Made by a program: the position numbers and the translations under genes. Below, one piece after another: positions 1 through 5,591 of a stretch of 10,780 nucleotides of DNA (position 1 is its first letter; each line of letters begins with the position of its first letter). Under the pieces are notes generated by a model. The model was not told where the DNA came from. It made no database searches and worked only from the letters and a program-made list of their open reading frames with translations. This DNA comes from Actinomycetota bacterium (lineage in GTDB: Bacteria > Actinomycetota > Aquicultoria > Aquicultorales > Aquicultoraceae). The stretch covers positions 1-10,780 of the forward strand of contig JASEIR010000067.1 in assembly GCA_030017355.1 (NCBI GenBank), written 5' to 3'.

Positions 1-14
1 CAGTCCTTTTTTCA

Positions 15-36
15 CCCCCACCCTTACCCTCCCCCC
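15..36 (-). other. Potential G-quadruplex motif on the secY-sense strand
   Basis: Read on the minus strand there are four G runs of 6, 3, 3 and 5, separated by loops of 1, 3 and 1 nt. This satisfies the usual G3+ N1-7 rule with short, stabilising loops. The 6-G run overlaps the 3' arm of the hairpin at 26-50, so the two folds would compete. Confidence 0.45.
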
Positions 37-50
37 TCAAGGGGGAGGGT
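26..50. repeat. Perfect 10-bp palindrome, C/G-rich
   Basis: ACCCTCCCCC (26-35) pairs exactly with GGGGGAGGGT (41-50) around a 5-nt loop. The 15 bases 36-50 recur exactly at 69-83, so this is a repeated module. No T run follows on the minus strand, so it is not a convincing terminator for secY. It resembles the C-rich intergenic palindromes seen in many bacterial genomes; that comparison is from memory. Confidence 0.7.
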
Positions 51-62
51 ATTTGGTTGTTC

Positions 63-87
63 CCCTCTCTCAAGGGGGAGGGTTTTT
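63..87 (+). terminator. Weak candidate intrinsic terminator for plus-strand transcription
   Basis: Bases 63-70 can pair with 75-82 (six Watson-Crick pairs and two G-T wobbles, 4-nt loop), followed directly by five T (83-87) on the plus strand. It would only matter if a convergent gene lies to the left of the window. The stem is also a diverged copy of the palindrome at 26-50, so the terminator look may be incidental. Confidence 0.25.
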
Positions 88-93
88 CACCCT

Positions 94-128
94 GTCTTCG
101 GTCTCCGGTCTCCCGTCTCCGGTCTGCT
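94..128. repeat. Heptad array, GTCTCCG type (5 units)
   Basis: Five consecutive 7-nt units: GTCTTCG, GTCTCCG, GTCTCCC, GTCTCCG, GTCTGCT. On the secY-sense strand the unit is GAGACCG, one base from the GAGACCA seen (in rotation) in the ribosomal-gene spacers. A run of T (128-132) closes the array. Related units lie at 192-198, 205-211, 219-225 and 226-232. Confidence 0.8.
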
Positions 129-136
129 TTTTACCT

Positions 137-177
137 GAGATTGCCGCGTCGCCCTTGCAGCCTCCTCGCAATGACAG
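137..177 (-). repeat. GTCATTGCGAGG...GCAATCTC-type intergenic repeat
   Basis: On the minus strand the element begins CTGTCATTGCGAGGAGG and ends GACGCGGCAATCTC, so its ends are inverted (ATTGC/GCAAT). I recall near-identical short intergenic repeats of this form from many unrelated bacterial genomes. That is recalled family knowledge; no search was run. It sits between two heptad arrays and has no coding content. Confidence 0.55.
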
Positions 178-247
178 TTCTTCTTTTGCCGGTCCCTCTC
201 CCCGGTCTGCTTTTGCTCGTCCCCAGTCTCCGCCTGCTTTTATGCCG

Positions 248-268
248 GTCTCCCGTCTCCGGTCAGGC
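248..268. repeat. Heptad array, GTCTCCC type (3 units)
   Basis: GTCTCCC, GTCTCCG and GTCAGGC lie in exact 7-nt register. The last unit overlaps the arm of the hairpin at 265-281. This is the same family as the array at 94-128. Confidence 0.7.
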
Positions 269-281
269 TCCGAAGGAGCCT
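265..281. other. Perfect 7-bp hairpin
   Basis: AGGCTCC (265-271), loop GAA, GGAGCCT (275-281). No T tract follows on either strand, so it is not a standard intrinsic terminator. It may act as a 3' stability or processing structure for the secY end of the transcript (inference). Confidence 0.6.
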
Positions 282-290
282 AAAGCGGCG

Positions 291-318
291 GTCGGCGGTC
301 TGCCGTCGGCGGTCGTTT
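291..318. repeat. Heptad array, GTCGGCG type (4 units)
   Basis: GTCGGCG, GTCTGCC, GTCGGCG and GTCGTTT lie in exact 7-nt register. This is the most GC-rich variant of the heptad family. It is followed by TTTTT (316-320 region) on the plus strand. Confidence 0.75.
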
Positions 319-320
319 TT

Positions 321-341
321 ACCCTGGACCCTGGCCTCTGG
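321..341 (-). repeat. Heptads directly after the secY stop codon
   Basis: Three units, read on the minus strand as CCAGAGG, CCAGGGT, CCAGGGT, begin 3 nt after the secY stop (TAG at 345-347). This matches the other elements, where sense-strand YCAGRRR heptads begin 0-4 nt after a stop codon. Confidence 0.7.
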
Positions 342-344
342 CCC

Positions 345-1613
345 CTATTTTAAGAATCCCTCGTAATGCCTCATAAGAAGCTGAGACTCAATCTGGCGCA
401 TTGTCTCAAGTGCCACACCGACCATAATAAGTAGTGAGGTGCCACCAAAGTTTCCGCCCTGGAAGAATGGTATATTTAATACCCTACCAAGAATTGCAGG
501 TATAACCGCAATAAGAGCCAAGAAGAACGACCCGGGTAGCGTAATTCTAGTTAACACTCTATCTAGATAACTTGCGGTTGGTTTGCCAGGTCGAACACCC
601 GGAATAAACCCACCGTATTTTTTCATGTTATCTGATATATCAATTGGGTTGAAAATTATTGCTGTGTAAAAGTATGTAAAGAAAATAACCAGTAATCCAT
701 ACAGGGTCAAATAAAGGGTACCGCTTGGATCAAGCCAATCGCTAAGTATTCTTGTAAACGTGCTTGGGAAAAATTGAAAGATGGTTACCGGAAAGAGCAG
801 CACTGATGACGCAAAGATAATAGGGATAACTCCTGCCGAATTTACTTTAAGAGGTATATAAGTACTGGTCCCTCCATAAACCTTGCGTCCAACCACACGC
901 TTTGCGTATTGAACTGGTATCCGTCTTTGTGCTTTTTCCACAAAGATAATTGATACTACTATTGCTAGCAATATAAATATCAGAGCGATAACGGTGACAG
1001 GCCCACCAACTTGGCCGGTTTGAAGCGTTGCTTGCGGAAACCGTGCTATAATGCTTGCAAAGATTAACAGCGACATACCGTTTCCAATGCCACGCTGTGT
1101 TATGAGCTCGCCAAGCCACATAATAAGCGCAGTTCCAGCAACTAATGTTAGAACGATCAGCGCTTTAAGCCCAATTCCAAATCCTGCAGTTGCCCCAAGC
1201 TCCATGAGCTGGCGCTCAAAGAATACTGTTAAGCCTATTGATTGAATAAGTGCTAAAACCAGCGTTAAATAACGCGTCCATTGTGTTATCTTGCGCTGGC
1301 CAATTTCTCCTTCTTTTGCCCATTGGGCCAGCGTCGGAATAACAATAGTTAAAAGTTGTAAAATAATCGAAGCCGTAATATACGGCATGATTCCTAGTGC
1401 AAATACAGCAAAATTAGATAAAGCGCCACCTGCAAATAAATCCAAAAAACCAAGGATTGGCGTTTGCTCAAATAAAGATTTGAGCGCCTTTACATCAATA
1501 CCGGGAACCGGTATGTGGGCGCCAAGTCGATATACAGTTATCATTGCTAGTGTAAAAAATATGCGGCGTTTTAGATCTGGTACCTTAAATGCATTTCCTA
1601 TTGCTTCGATCAT
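345..1613 (-). CDS. secY: Protein translocase subunit SecY
   Basis: SecY forms the protein-conducting channel of the SecYEG translocon in the cytoplasmic membrane. The 422-residue product is near the usual 420-445 and predicts about ten membrane helices. Family hallmarks seen: RLGAHIPVPG (29-38), GFLDLFAGGAL (55-65, plug region), LGIMPYITASIILQLL (73-88), the cytoplasmic EGEIGQRKITQWTRY loop (101-115), GIGNGMSLLIFASII (175-189), RRIPVQYAKR (230-239, the ribosome/SecA-facing loop) and NPIDISDNMKKYGGFIPGVRPG (322-343). The ATG overlaps the rplO stop by 4 nt (ATGA), so it is translationally coupled to L15, the usual spc arrangement. It ends ...EGFLK then TAG, and heptad repeats follow at once. 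No truncation or missing motif is seen. Confidence 0.98.
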   Translation of the reverse strand: MIEAIGNAFKVPDLKRRIFFTLAMITVYRLGAHIPVPGIDVKALKSLFEQTPILGFLDLFAGGALSNFAVFALGIMPYITASIILQLLTIVIPTLAQWAKEGEIGQRKITQWTRYLTLVLALIQSIGLTVFFERQLMELGATAGFGIGLKALIVLTLVAGTALIMWLGELITQRGIGNGMSLLIFASIIARFPQATLQTGQVGGPVTVIALIFILLAIVVSIIFVEKAQRRIPVQYAKRVVGRKVYGGTSTYIPLKVNSAGVIPIIFASSVLLFPVTIFQFFPSTFTRILSDWLDPSGTLYLTLYGLLVIFFTYFYTAIIFNPIDISDNMKKYGGFIPGVRPGKPTASYLDRVLTRITLPGSFFLALIAVIPAILGRVLNIPFFQGGNFGGTSLLIMVGVALETMRQIESQLLMRHYEGFLK

Positions 1614-2056
1614 TTAATGCTCTCTACCTTTCCGCCCGCCTGTTCGATTTTCCTTACAGCAGAGCTACTAAACTTATGCGCCTTCACTGTTAAAGATTTT
1701 TCGATATCACCGCGACCCAGAATCTTAACAGGCAATTTCGTATTCTTTATTATCCTAGCTTCCTGTAAAACTTGCGGATCAACAACAGCGCCATTTTCAA
1801 ATATATTCAGCTGATCTGTGTTAACCAGCGCAAATACCTTCTTGAAAGGATTTTTAAAACCCGGTAATTTTGGGATGCGCCTATAAATTGGTGTTTGGCC
1901 ACCCTCAAAACCAGGCCCTTTGCCGCCACCAGAGCGTGACTTTTGACCTTTCGTCCCGCGTGTTGCAGTTTTTCCATGCCCGGAACTAGGTCCCCTGCCA
2001 ACTCTTTTGGGCTTCTTTACAGCACCCGGAGCAGGTGACAATTCATGTAAACGCAT
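1610..2056 (-). CDS. rplO: 50S ribosomal protein L15
   Basis: L15 is a late-assembling large-subunit protein that binds 23S rRNA. The 148-residue product is of normal length. The basic glycine-rich N-terminus is diagnostic: GRGPSSGHGKTATRGTKG (20-37), then KSRSGGG and FEGGQTPIYRRIPKLPGF (50-67), followed by the globular C-terminal domain. The ATG follows a strong TTGAGGAGGATAAGTTA leader. The stop overlaps the secY start by 4 nt. A 123-nt AT-rich spacer separates it from rpmD, longer than usual for this gene pair. Confidence 0.98.
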   Translation of the reverse strand: MRLHELSPAPGAVKKPKRVGRGPSSGHGKTATRGTKGQKSRSGGGKGPGFEGGQTPIYRRIPKLPGFKNPFKKVFALVNTDQLNIFENGAVVDPQVLQEARIIKNTKLPVKILGRGDIEKSLTVKAHKFSSSAVRKIEQAGGKVESIK

Positions 2057-2179
2057 TAACTTATCCTCCTCAAAATTTTAAGCCTAAAATAAAAACCCAA
2101 CTGATTCAAAATAAAACCCAACTAATTATAAAAGTATAATTAAATGAATGCTAGGTTTGGCCCATGCCAAAAACTTTAA
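2057..2179. other. AT-rich rpmD-rplO spacer with tandem repeat and two hairpins
   Basis: A 123-nt spacer with no gene. It holds a two-copy tandem repeat (2086-2106 and 2108-2127, differing by one indel and one substitution), a perfect 7-bp AT hairpin (AATTATA/TATAATT, 2124-2141, overlapping the end of the second copy) and a 6-bp hairpin (TTTGGC/GCCAAA, 2156-2171) near the rpmD stop. It is AT-rich and lacks the CAGANAC heptads of the other long spacers. Confidence 0.75.
2086..2127. repeat. Two-copy tandem repeat, 20-21 nt units
   Basis: Unit 1 (2086-2106) and unit 2 (2108-2127) both read AAAATAAAA, then CCCAACTRATT; unit 1 has one additional A before the CCC. They are separated by one C. Confidence 0.75.
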
Positions 2180-2362
2180 CTAAACAATCTCTTCCACTTC
2201 AACAAGATGTGCTACTCGTTGTATCATACCTCGTATCTCAGGTCTATCATCTTGTTCAACAACATGTCTTATTCTTTTAAGGCCAAGCGCCTTAAGAGTC
2301 TTCTTCTGTTTCTCACTACGACCAATGGCACTTCTTATTTGCTTAATCTTGAGCTTAGCCAA
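2180..2362 (-). CDS. rpmD: 50S ribosomal protein L30
   Basis: L30 is a small non-universal large-subunit protein. The chosen TTG start (2360-2362) gives 60 residues beginning MAKLKIKQIRSAIG, exactly the canonical L30 N-terminus, and continuing with KTLKALGLKRIRHVVEQ and the RGMIQRVAHLVEVEE tail. A GGAGG (minus strand, 2371-2375) lies 8 nt upstream of this TTG. An upstream in-frame TTG at 2375-2377 would add five residues but would put the GGAGG inside the gene and leave no ribosome-binding site of its own. The gene lies 22 nt after rpsE. Presence of L30 excludes lineages that lack it, such as cyanobacteria and chlamydiae. Confidence 0.95.
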   Translation of the reverse strand: MAKLKIKQIRSAIGRSEKQKKTLKALGLKRIRHVVEQDDRPEIRGMIQRVAHLVEVEEIV

Positions 2363-2377
2363 CTCAACCGCCTCCAA
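2363..2377 (-). promoter_or_regulatory. Ribosome-binding site deciding the rpmD start
   Basis: GGAGG at 2371-2375 (read on the minus strand), then 8 nt, then TTG. This placement selects the 60-residue L30 over the 65-residue reading. Confidence 0.8.
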
Positions 2378-2384
2378 CCAACTT

Positions 2385-2891
2385 TTACTTCTCTAATATC
2401 TGCTCGACTGCTTTTCCACGAAGCCGAGCAACTTCTTCTGGAGTTTTCAGCAACTTTAGAGCCTCAACAGTTGCCCTTAGCATATTGATCGGGTTTTGAC
2501 TACCCAGCGACTTTGTCAATATATCTCTTACGCCAGCAAGCTCCAGGATGGCCCGAACAGGGCCGCCTGCTATAACACCCGTACCTTCTGAAGCTGGCTT
2601 TAACAGCACCCGCCCCGCACCATATTCACCAATAACTTCATGCGGAATGGTTGAGCCTGCAAGTGGAACACGGAATAAATTCTTTTTAGCATCCTGAACA
2701 CCTTTTGATATTGCGATTGGTACCTCGGCTCCCTTGCCAAAGCCAACCCCAACATGACCATTGCGGTCGCCTACAACAACAAGCGCGCTAAGGCTGAACC
2801 TACGTCCACCCTTAACAACTTTCGCAACCCTGTTTATATTTACTACCTTTTCTTCCAGTTCAAGCTCATCTGGATTGATTCTCTTGTTCAC
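2385..2891 (-). CDS. rpsE: 30S ribosomal protein S5
   Basis: S5 sits on the back of the 30S subunit near the decoding region and helps control translational fidelity. It has 168 residues, the normal length. The N-terminal double-stranded-RNA-binding-type domain runs from about 12 to 75 and includes RRFSLSALVVVGDRNGHVGVGFGKG (30-54), the loop region associated with spectinomycin. The C-terminal domain has VLLKPASEGTGVIAGGPVRAILELAGV (95-121) and KSLGSQNPINM. The start is GTG, preceded by AGGGGGAAGTGC; no in-frame ATG occurs until residue 137. The gene lies 17 nt after rplR, whose stop is doubled (TAATAG). Confidence 0.98.
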   Translation of the reverse strand: MNKRINPDELELEEKVVNINRVAKVVKGGRRFSLSALVVVGDRNGHVGVGFGKGAEVPIAISKGVQDAKKNLFRVPLAGSTIPHEVIGEYGAGRVLLKPASEGTGVIAGGPVRAILELAGVRDILTKSLGSQNPINMLRATVEALKLLKTPEEVARLRGKAVEQILEK

Positions 2892-2908
2892 GCACTTCCC
2901 CCTATCTA

Positions 2909-3277
2909 TTAAAACTTTAAACCGGCTTCACGGGCTGCATCAGCCAATGCTTTTACACGCCCATGATATAAGAAACCGCCTCTGTCAAAGACTACACGGT
3001 CAATATTTTTCTCCAAGGCTCGCTTAGCTATCAATTCACCAACTTTTTTTGCAGCATCGATATTCCCACCAGTTTTTATCTTAGTCCTAATTTCTGGATC
3101 AAGAGTTGATGCACTAACTAAAGTCATGCCTTTCGAATCGTCAATTACCTGAGCATATATGTGATTTGTACTCTTAAAAACCGACAGACGTGGTCTCTCT
3201 GATGTGCCAAATACTTTTTTTCGAACTCTTCTGTGCCTTCTCAGCCTTGCTACTTTTTCCTCCGCCGTCTTTCCCAT
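2909..3277 (-). CDS. rplR: 50S ribosomal protein L18
   Basis: L18 binds 5S rRNA and helps anchor it in the central protuberance of the large subunit. It has 122 residues, a typical length. The arginine-rich N-terminus (RLRRHRRVRKKVFGTSERPRLSVFKS, about 11-36) is followed by HIYAQVIDD and the conserved DRVVFDRGGFLYHGRVKALADAAREAGLKF C-terminus. The ATG is preceded by GGATGGAGGAGTTTA. Repeat element A separates it from rplF, so coupling with rplF is unlikely to be direct. Confidence 0.98.
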   Translation of the reverse strand: MGKTAEEKVARLRRHRRVRKKVFGTSERPRLSVFKSTNHIYAQVIDDSKGMTLVSASTLDPEIRTKIKTGGNIDAAKKVGELIAKRALEKNIDRVVFDRGGFLYHGRVKALADAAREAGLKF

Positions 3278-3414
3278 TAAACTCCTCCATCCTAGAGACT
3301 AGAAACTAGGCCGGGCCTAACGGCCCTACTAGAAACTAGCTGAAACCATCTTTACAGAGCTCTTGCCTTTAAACCCAACCTCTAGACCTTTAGCTCTAGT
3401 ATTTAGTTCCTAGC
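3278..3414. repeat. Spacer repeat element A (rplF-rplR)
   Basis: A 137-nt spacer. On the plus strand it has heptads CTAGAGA, CTAGAAA, CTAGGCC (3292-3312), the hairpin GGGCC-TAAC-GGCCC (3313-3326), CTAGAAA again (3329-3335), a TCTAGACC box (3381-3388), then five sense-strand heptads (CTAGGAA, CTAAATA, CTAGAGC, TAAAGGT, CTAGAGG; 3413 back to 3379) that begin 1 nt after the rplF stop. This is the CTAG-flavoured version of the family. Confidence 0.8.
3313..3326. other. Hairpin of element A
   Basis: Five G/C pairs (GGGCC/GGCCC) close a TAAC loop (GTTA on the mRNA strand). It occupies the same place in its element as the hairpins at 3990-4003, 6403-6416, 8516-8529 and 9841-9854. Confidence 0.75.
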
Positions 3415-3951
3415 TTACTTGGCTGTCTTGCCAACCTTTCTTCTAATGTACTCGCCCTCATACTTAATGCCCTTTCCTTTATAAGGCTCTGGTGGGCGTA
3501 TACGTCGAATGTTTGCTGCAATCTCACCTACAACCTGTTTATTAGCACCCTTTACAATTATCTTGGTGGGTGCAGGAACTTCAAACTCAATGCCCTCCAC
3601 TTGTTTAACTATAACTGGATGTGAGTATCCTATAGCAAGCTCGATATCGTTACCCTTTTTAGTAGCTCTGTAGCCAACACCTACTATCTCAAGAGTTTTT
3701 GAGAATCCCTCGCTAACCCCTATGACCATATTGGATATAAGAGTCCTCATGAGACCATGAAGCGACCTGTGAAGCTTACTGTCTGACTGCCTCTGAACCA
3801 GAATTTGATTATCCTCTTTTATAACTTTGATGCCATGCGGGATCTTTTCCGATAGTTGTCCTTTAGGCCCTTTAACTTTTACTTCAGTTGGCTCTATAGT
3901 TACCTCAACGCCAGTAGGCACATTTATAGGCATCTTACCTATTCTCGACAC
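3415..3951 (-). CDS. rplF: 50S ribosomal protein L6
   Basis: L6 binds 23S rRNA near the GTPase-associated/sarcin-ricin region. It has 178 residues and two tandem L6 folds, the normal size. The start is GTG and gives the canonical MSRIGKMPI N-terminus, behind GGGAGGTAAAGGAAA. Further hallmarks are HGLMRTLISNMVIGVSEGF, LEIVGVGYRA and the C-terminal signature PEPYKGKGIKYEGEYIRRKVGK. Repeat elements flank it on both sides (B upstream, A downstream), so it is isolated from its neighbours by 181 and 137 nt. This is unusual for spc genes. Confidence 0.98.
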   Translation of the reverse strand: MSRIGKMPINVPTGVEVTIEPTEVKVKGPKGQLSEKIPHGIKVIKEDNQILVQRQSDSKLHRSLHGLMRTLISNMVIGVSEGFSKTLEIVGVGYRATKKGNDIELAIGYSHPVIVKQVEGIEFEVPAPTKIIVKGANKQVVGEIAANIRRIRPPEPYKGKGIKYEGEYIRRKVGKTAK

Positions 3952-4132
3952 TTTCCTTTACCTCCCTATCAGATACCAGGCATCAGATTGGACCTATCGG
4001 TCCTTTCAGAAACCAGACTTAAGATTGCCCCCTTGTTTCTTGTTCCCATCTCTTCTCTCTTATTTCTTGTCTCTGGTCTCTGGTCTCTGACCTCTGGTTT
4101 CTTGCTTCTTGCTTCTGGCTTCTGGTCTCTGA
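3952..4132. repeat. Spacer repeat element B (rpsH-rplF)
   Basis: On the plus strand: TCAGATA, CCAGGCA, TCAGATT (3969-3989), hairpin GGACC-TATC-GGTCC (3990-4003), TT, TCAGAAA, CCAGACT (4006-4019), then a long array of opposite-orientation heptads. The array has ten exact units from 4063 to 4132 (TTTCTTG, TCTCTGG, TCTCTGG, TCTCTGA, CCTCTGG, TTTCTTG, CTTCTTG, CTTCTGG, CTTCTGG, TCTCTGA) and about four looser ones back to 4036. The array ends exactly at the rpsH stop. The TCTAGACC box is absent in this copy. Confidence 0.85.
3990..4003. other. Hairpin of element B with compensated stem
   Basis: GGACC pairs with GGTCC around TATC. Compared with element C (GGGCC/GGCCC), the middle G-C pair has become A-T: both arms changed and pairing is kept. 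Confidence 0.75.
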
Positions 4133-4531
4133 CTACCAGACATAGCAAATAACTTCTCCACCAAGGCCAGCTTTCTTGGCATCTCGATCGGTCATAACCC
4201 CTTTTGAGGTGGAGATGATTGCTGTACCAAGTCCTCCCAGCACCCTCGGTATCTCATCCTTTTTTGCATAAACCCTGAGACCAGGTTTGCTGATTCTCTT
4301 GATACCAGTAATTGCACGCTCACGATTTGGTCCGTAATTTAGTTTAATTCTGATTATCTTGAAGCCATTCTCTTGGATAATCTCATAATCCTTCGTGTAA
4401 CCCTCTTCCTTTAATATCTTTGCGATCTCTTCTTTTATCCTTGAAGCAGGGATATCCACGGTCTCATGAAAGGCCCTGTTTGCATTCCGAACGCGTGTAA
4501 GCATATCTGCAATAGGGTCTGTCATTGTCAT
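4133..4531 (-). CDS. rpsH: 30S ribosomal protein S8
   Basis: S8 is a primary 16S rRNA-binding protein and, in E. coli, the translational repressor of the spc operon. It has 132 residues, standard length. Seen: MTDPIADMLTRVRNA (3-17), PASRIKEEIAKILKEEGY, KPGLRVYAKKDEIPRVLGGLG, and the C-terminal block AIISTSKGVMTDRDAKKAGLGGEVICYVW. The ATG follows AAGGAGGAAGCGTT. The stop TAG abuts a 10-unit heptad array, so transcription passes straight from the last codon into element B. A 95-nt spacer lies between it and rpsZ. Confidence 0.98.
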   Translation of the reverse strand: MTMTDPIADMLTRVRNANRAFHETVDIPASRIKEEIAKILKEEGYTKDYEIIQENGFKIIRIKLNYGPNRERAITGIKRISKPGLRVYAKKDEIPRVLGGLGTAIISTSKGVMTDRDAKKAGLGGEVICYVW

Positions 4532-4626
4532 AACGCTTCCTCCTTATCAAGTCGTTAGCTGCCGGCGTAATCTATTTGCTACGCCATTTAAAACCTTGAT
4601 CGCTAATTTTCAGCTATCGACCAACT
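4532..4626. other. rpsZ-rpsH spacer with a 6-bp hairpin
   Basis: A 95-nt spacer without the heptads of the neighbouring spacers. GGCGTA (4564-4569) pairs with TACGCC (4580-4585) around a 10-nt loop. The rpsH ribosome-binding site (AAGGAGG on the minus strand) is at its downstream end. I see no convincing S8-binding structure or promoter. Confidence 0.5.
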
Positions 4627-4812
4627 CTACCAGCTAGCTTTTGTGACACCAGGCAGTTCACCCTGATGTGCAAGCTCTCTTAAGCAAATTCGACAAAGTC
4701 CAAATTTGCGAAAGTATCCGCGTGGTCTTCCACACCTTGAACAGCGGTGATACTCCCGCACTTTATACTTTTGCTTACGCTTTTGTTTTGCGATCATTGA
4801 TTTCTTCGCCAA
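4627..4812 (-). CDS. rpsZ: 30S ribosomal protein S14, zinc-binding (type Z)
   Basis: S14 binds the 30S head. The TTG start at 4810-4812 gives MAKKSMIAKQKRK and 61 residues, exactly the family length. Zinc ligands are C24, C27, C40 and C43 (CSRC and CRIC), followed by the conserved LRELAHQGELPGVTKASW end. GGAGG lies 5 nt upstream of the TTG on the minus strand (4818-4822). An ATG four codons upstream (4822-4824) would give 65 residues, but it overlaps that GGAGG and has only a weak GAGAGA upstream. It lies 12 nt after rplE. The four-cysteine form is typical of Gram-positive-type bacteria; in some genomes it is paired with a zinc-free copy elsewhere. Confidence 0.96.
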   Translation of the reverse strand: MAKKSMIAKQKRKQKYKVREYHRCSRCGRPRGYFRKFGLCRICLRELAHQGELPGVTKASW

Positions 4813-4824
4813 CTTAACCTCCAT
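4813..4824 (-). promoter_or_regulatory. Ribosome-binding site deciding the rpsZ start
   Basis: The minus strand reads ATGGAGGTTAAG then TTG. The GGAGG overlaps the upstream ATG, and the TTG is correctly spaced and matches the family N-terminus. Confidence 0.8.
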
Positions 4825-5457
4825 CTATTTCTCTCGAAGTGGAAAGCCGATGTGTTTAAGAAGTGCACGGCCTTCCTCATCCGTTTTTGCTGTTGTCACT
4901 ATCGTGATATCCATACCACGTATTTTATCGATTTTGTCATAATCTATTTCAGGGAATATAAGTTGCTCATTTACGCCAAATGAATAATTTCCTCTACCAT
5001 CAAAGGACTTTGGAGACAGCCCACGAAAATCCCTAATTCTAGGAAGTGCCGTTGAAAGAAGACGATCCAGAAATTCATACATGCGATCGCCTCTTAGCGT
5101 TACTTTTACACCAATTGGCATATTGGCTCGCAACTTGAATCCGGCAATAGATTTTTTGGCTTTACGTATAATAGGCTTCTGCCCACTAATAACTGTAAGG
5201 TCGGCTATTGCACCATCAAGTGCCTTTGCGTTCTGAGTTGCTTCACCCACACCCATGTTTAGAACAACTTTTTCTACCTTTGGCACCTGCATGGTGTTCT
5301 TATAGCCAAACTCCTTCATCATTGCAGGCACAACTTCTTTTAAATAGGTTTCTTTTAGCCTCGGAACCAAGTTCTGAGCTACTTTTCCAATTGCTTCCTT
5401 GGCTCTTCCCTCTATTGCCTCTTCTTGCTTTGCTTTTTTAGCTTTCGATTCTGCCAT
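4825..5457 (-). CDS. rplE: 50S ribosomal protein L5 with N-terminal extension
   Basis: L5 binds 5S rRNA and contacts the P-site tRNA from the central protuberance. The core starts near residue 31 (VPRLKETYLKEVVPAMMKEFGYKN) and carries VPKVEKVVLNMGVGEA (58-73), SGQKPIIRKAKKSIAGFKLR (91-110), LRGDRMYEFLDRL, GRGNYSFGVNEQLIFPEI and the GMDITIVTTAKTDEEGRALL end. At 210 residues it is about 30 longer than the usual 179-185; the excess is a charged, K/E/A-rich N-terminal tail. The ATG has a strong AGAAGGAGAGAGGTATAA leader, so the tail is probably translated. An internal TTG at residue 30 has no comparable leader. rpsZ follows after 12 nt. Confidence 0.96.
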   Translation of the reverse strand: MAESKAKKAKQEEAIEGRAKEAIGKVAQNLVPRLKETYLKEVVPAMMKEFGYKNTMQVPKVEKVVLNMGVGEATQNAKALDGAIADLTVISGQKPIIRKAKKSIAGFKLRANMPIGVKVTLRGDRMYEFLDRLLSTALPRIRDFRGLSPKSFDGRGNYSFGVNEQLIFPEIDYDKIDKIRGMDITIVTTAKTDEEGRALLKHIGFPLREK

Positions 5458-5591
5458 TTATACCTCTCTCCTTCTGGAGACTAGAAACTTTTCACTCTAG
5501 AAACCAGTACTATGTCAAGCATACTTTGATTGATAACATTCTCGAGCACAGCATCAAATAAATTTAACGCTGTGCTAGTTACCAGCACTAA

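Larger units (their letters stand above)
1..344. repeat. Repeat-rich non-coding region downstream of secY
   Basis: No gene is supported here; open frames on the plus strand are low-complexity and rich in P, S and R. The region is a mosaic of 7-nt-period arrays (94-128, parts of 192-239, 248-268, 291-318, 321-341), two C/G-rich palindromic copies (26-50 and 63-83), a perfect hairpin (265-281) and a GTCATTGCGAGG-type repeat (137-177). It is strongly strand-skewed: purine-rich on the secY-sense strand. adk often follows secY in such operons, but it is not within this window. Confidence 0.8.

Noticed and set aside
265..281. Intrinsic terminator for the secY operon
   Set aside because: The hairpin is perfect but no T run follows it on the minus strand.
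53..353. Two overlapping plus-strand open frames of 76 and 98 codons in the secY 3' region
   Set aside because: They translate heptad and C-rich repeats into low-complexity P/S/L/R sequence, run in competing frames and lack a Shine-Dalgarno.
2125..2130. Internal promoter with TATAAT on the minus strand before rplO
   Set aside because: The hexamer is perfect but sits inside an AT palindrome, and no TTGACA-like hexamer lies 16-18 nt upstream.
4063..4132. CRISPR array
   Set aside because: The periodic units are only 7 nt with no intervening unique spacers, and no cas genes are present.
5370..5372. Internal TTG (residue 30) as the true rplE start
   Set aside because: The upstream ATG has a strong AAGGAGAGAGG leader and the TTG has none, though family length would fit the TTG better.
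5513..5518. TTGACA on the minus strand before rplE as a -35 box
   Set aside because: No -10-like sequence occurs 16-18 nt downstream (GTGAAA region).
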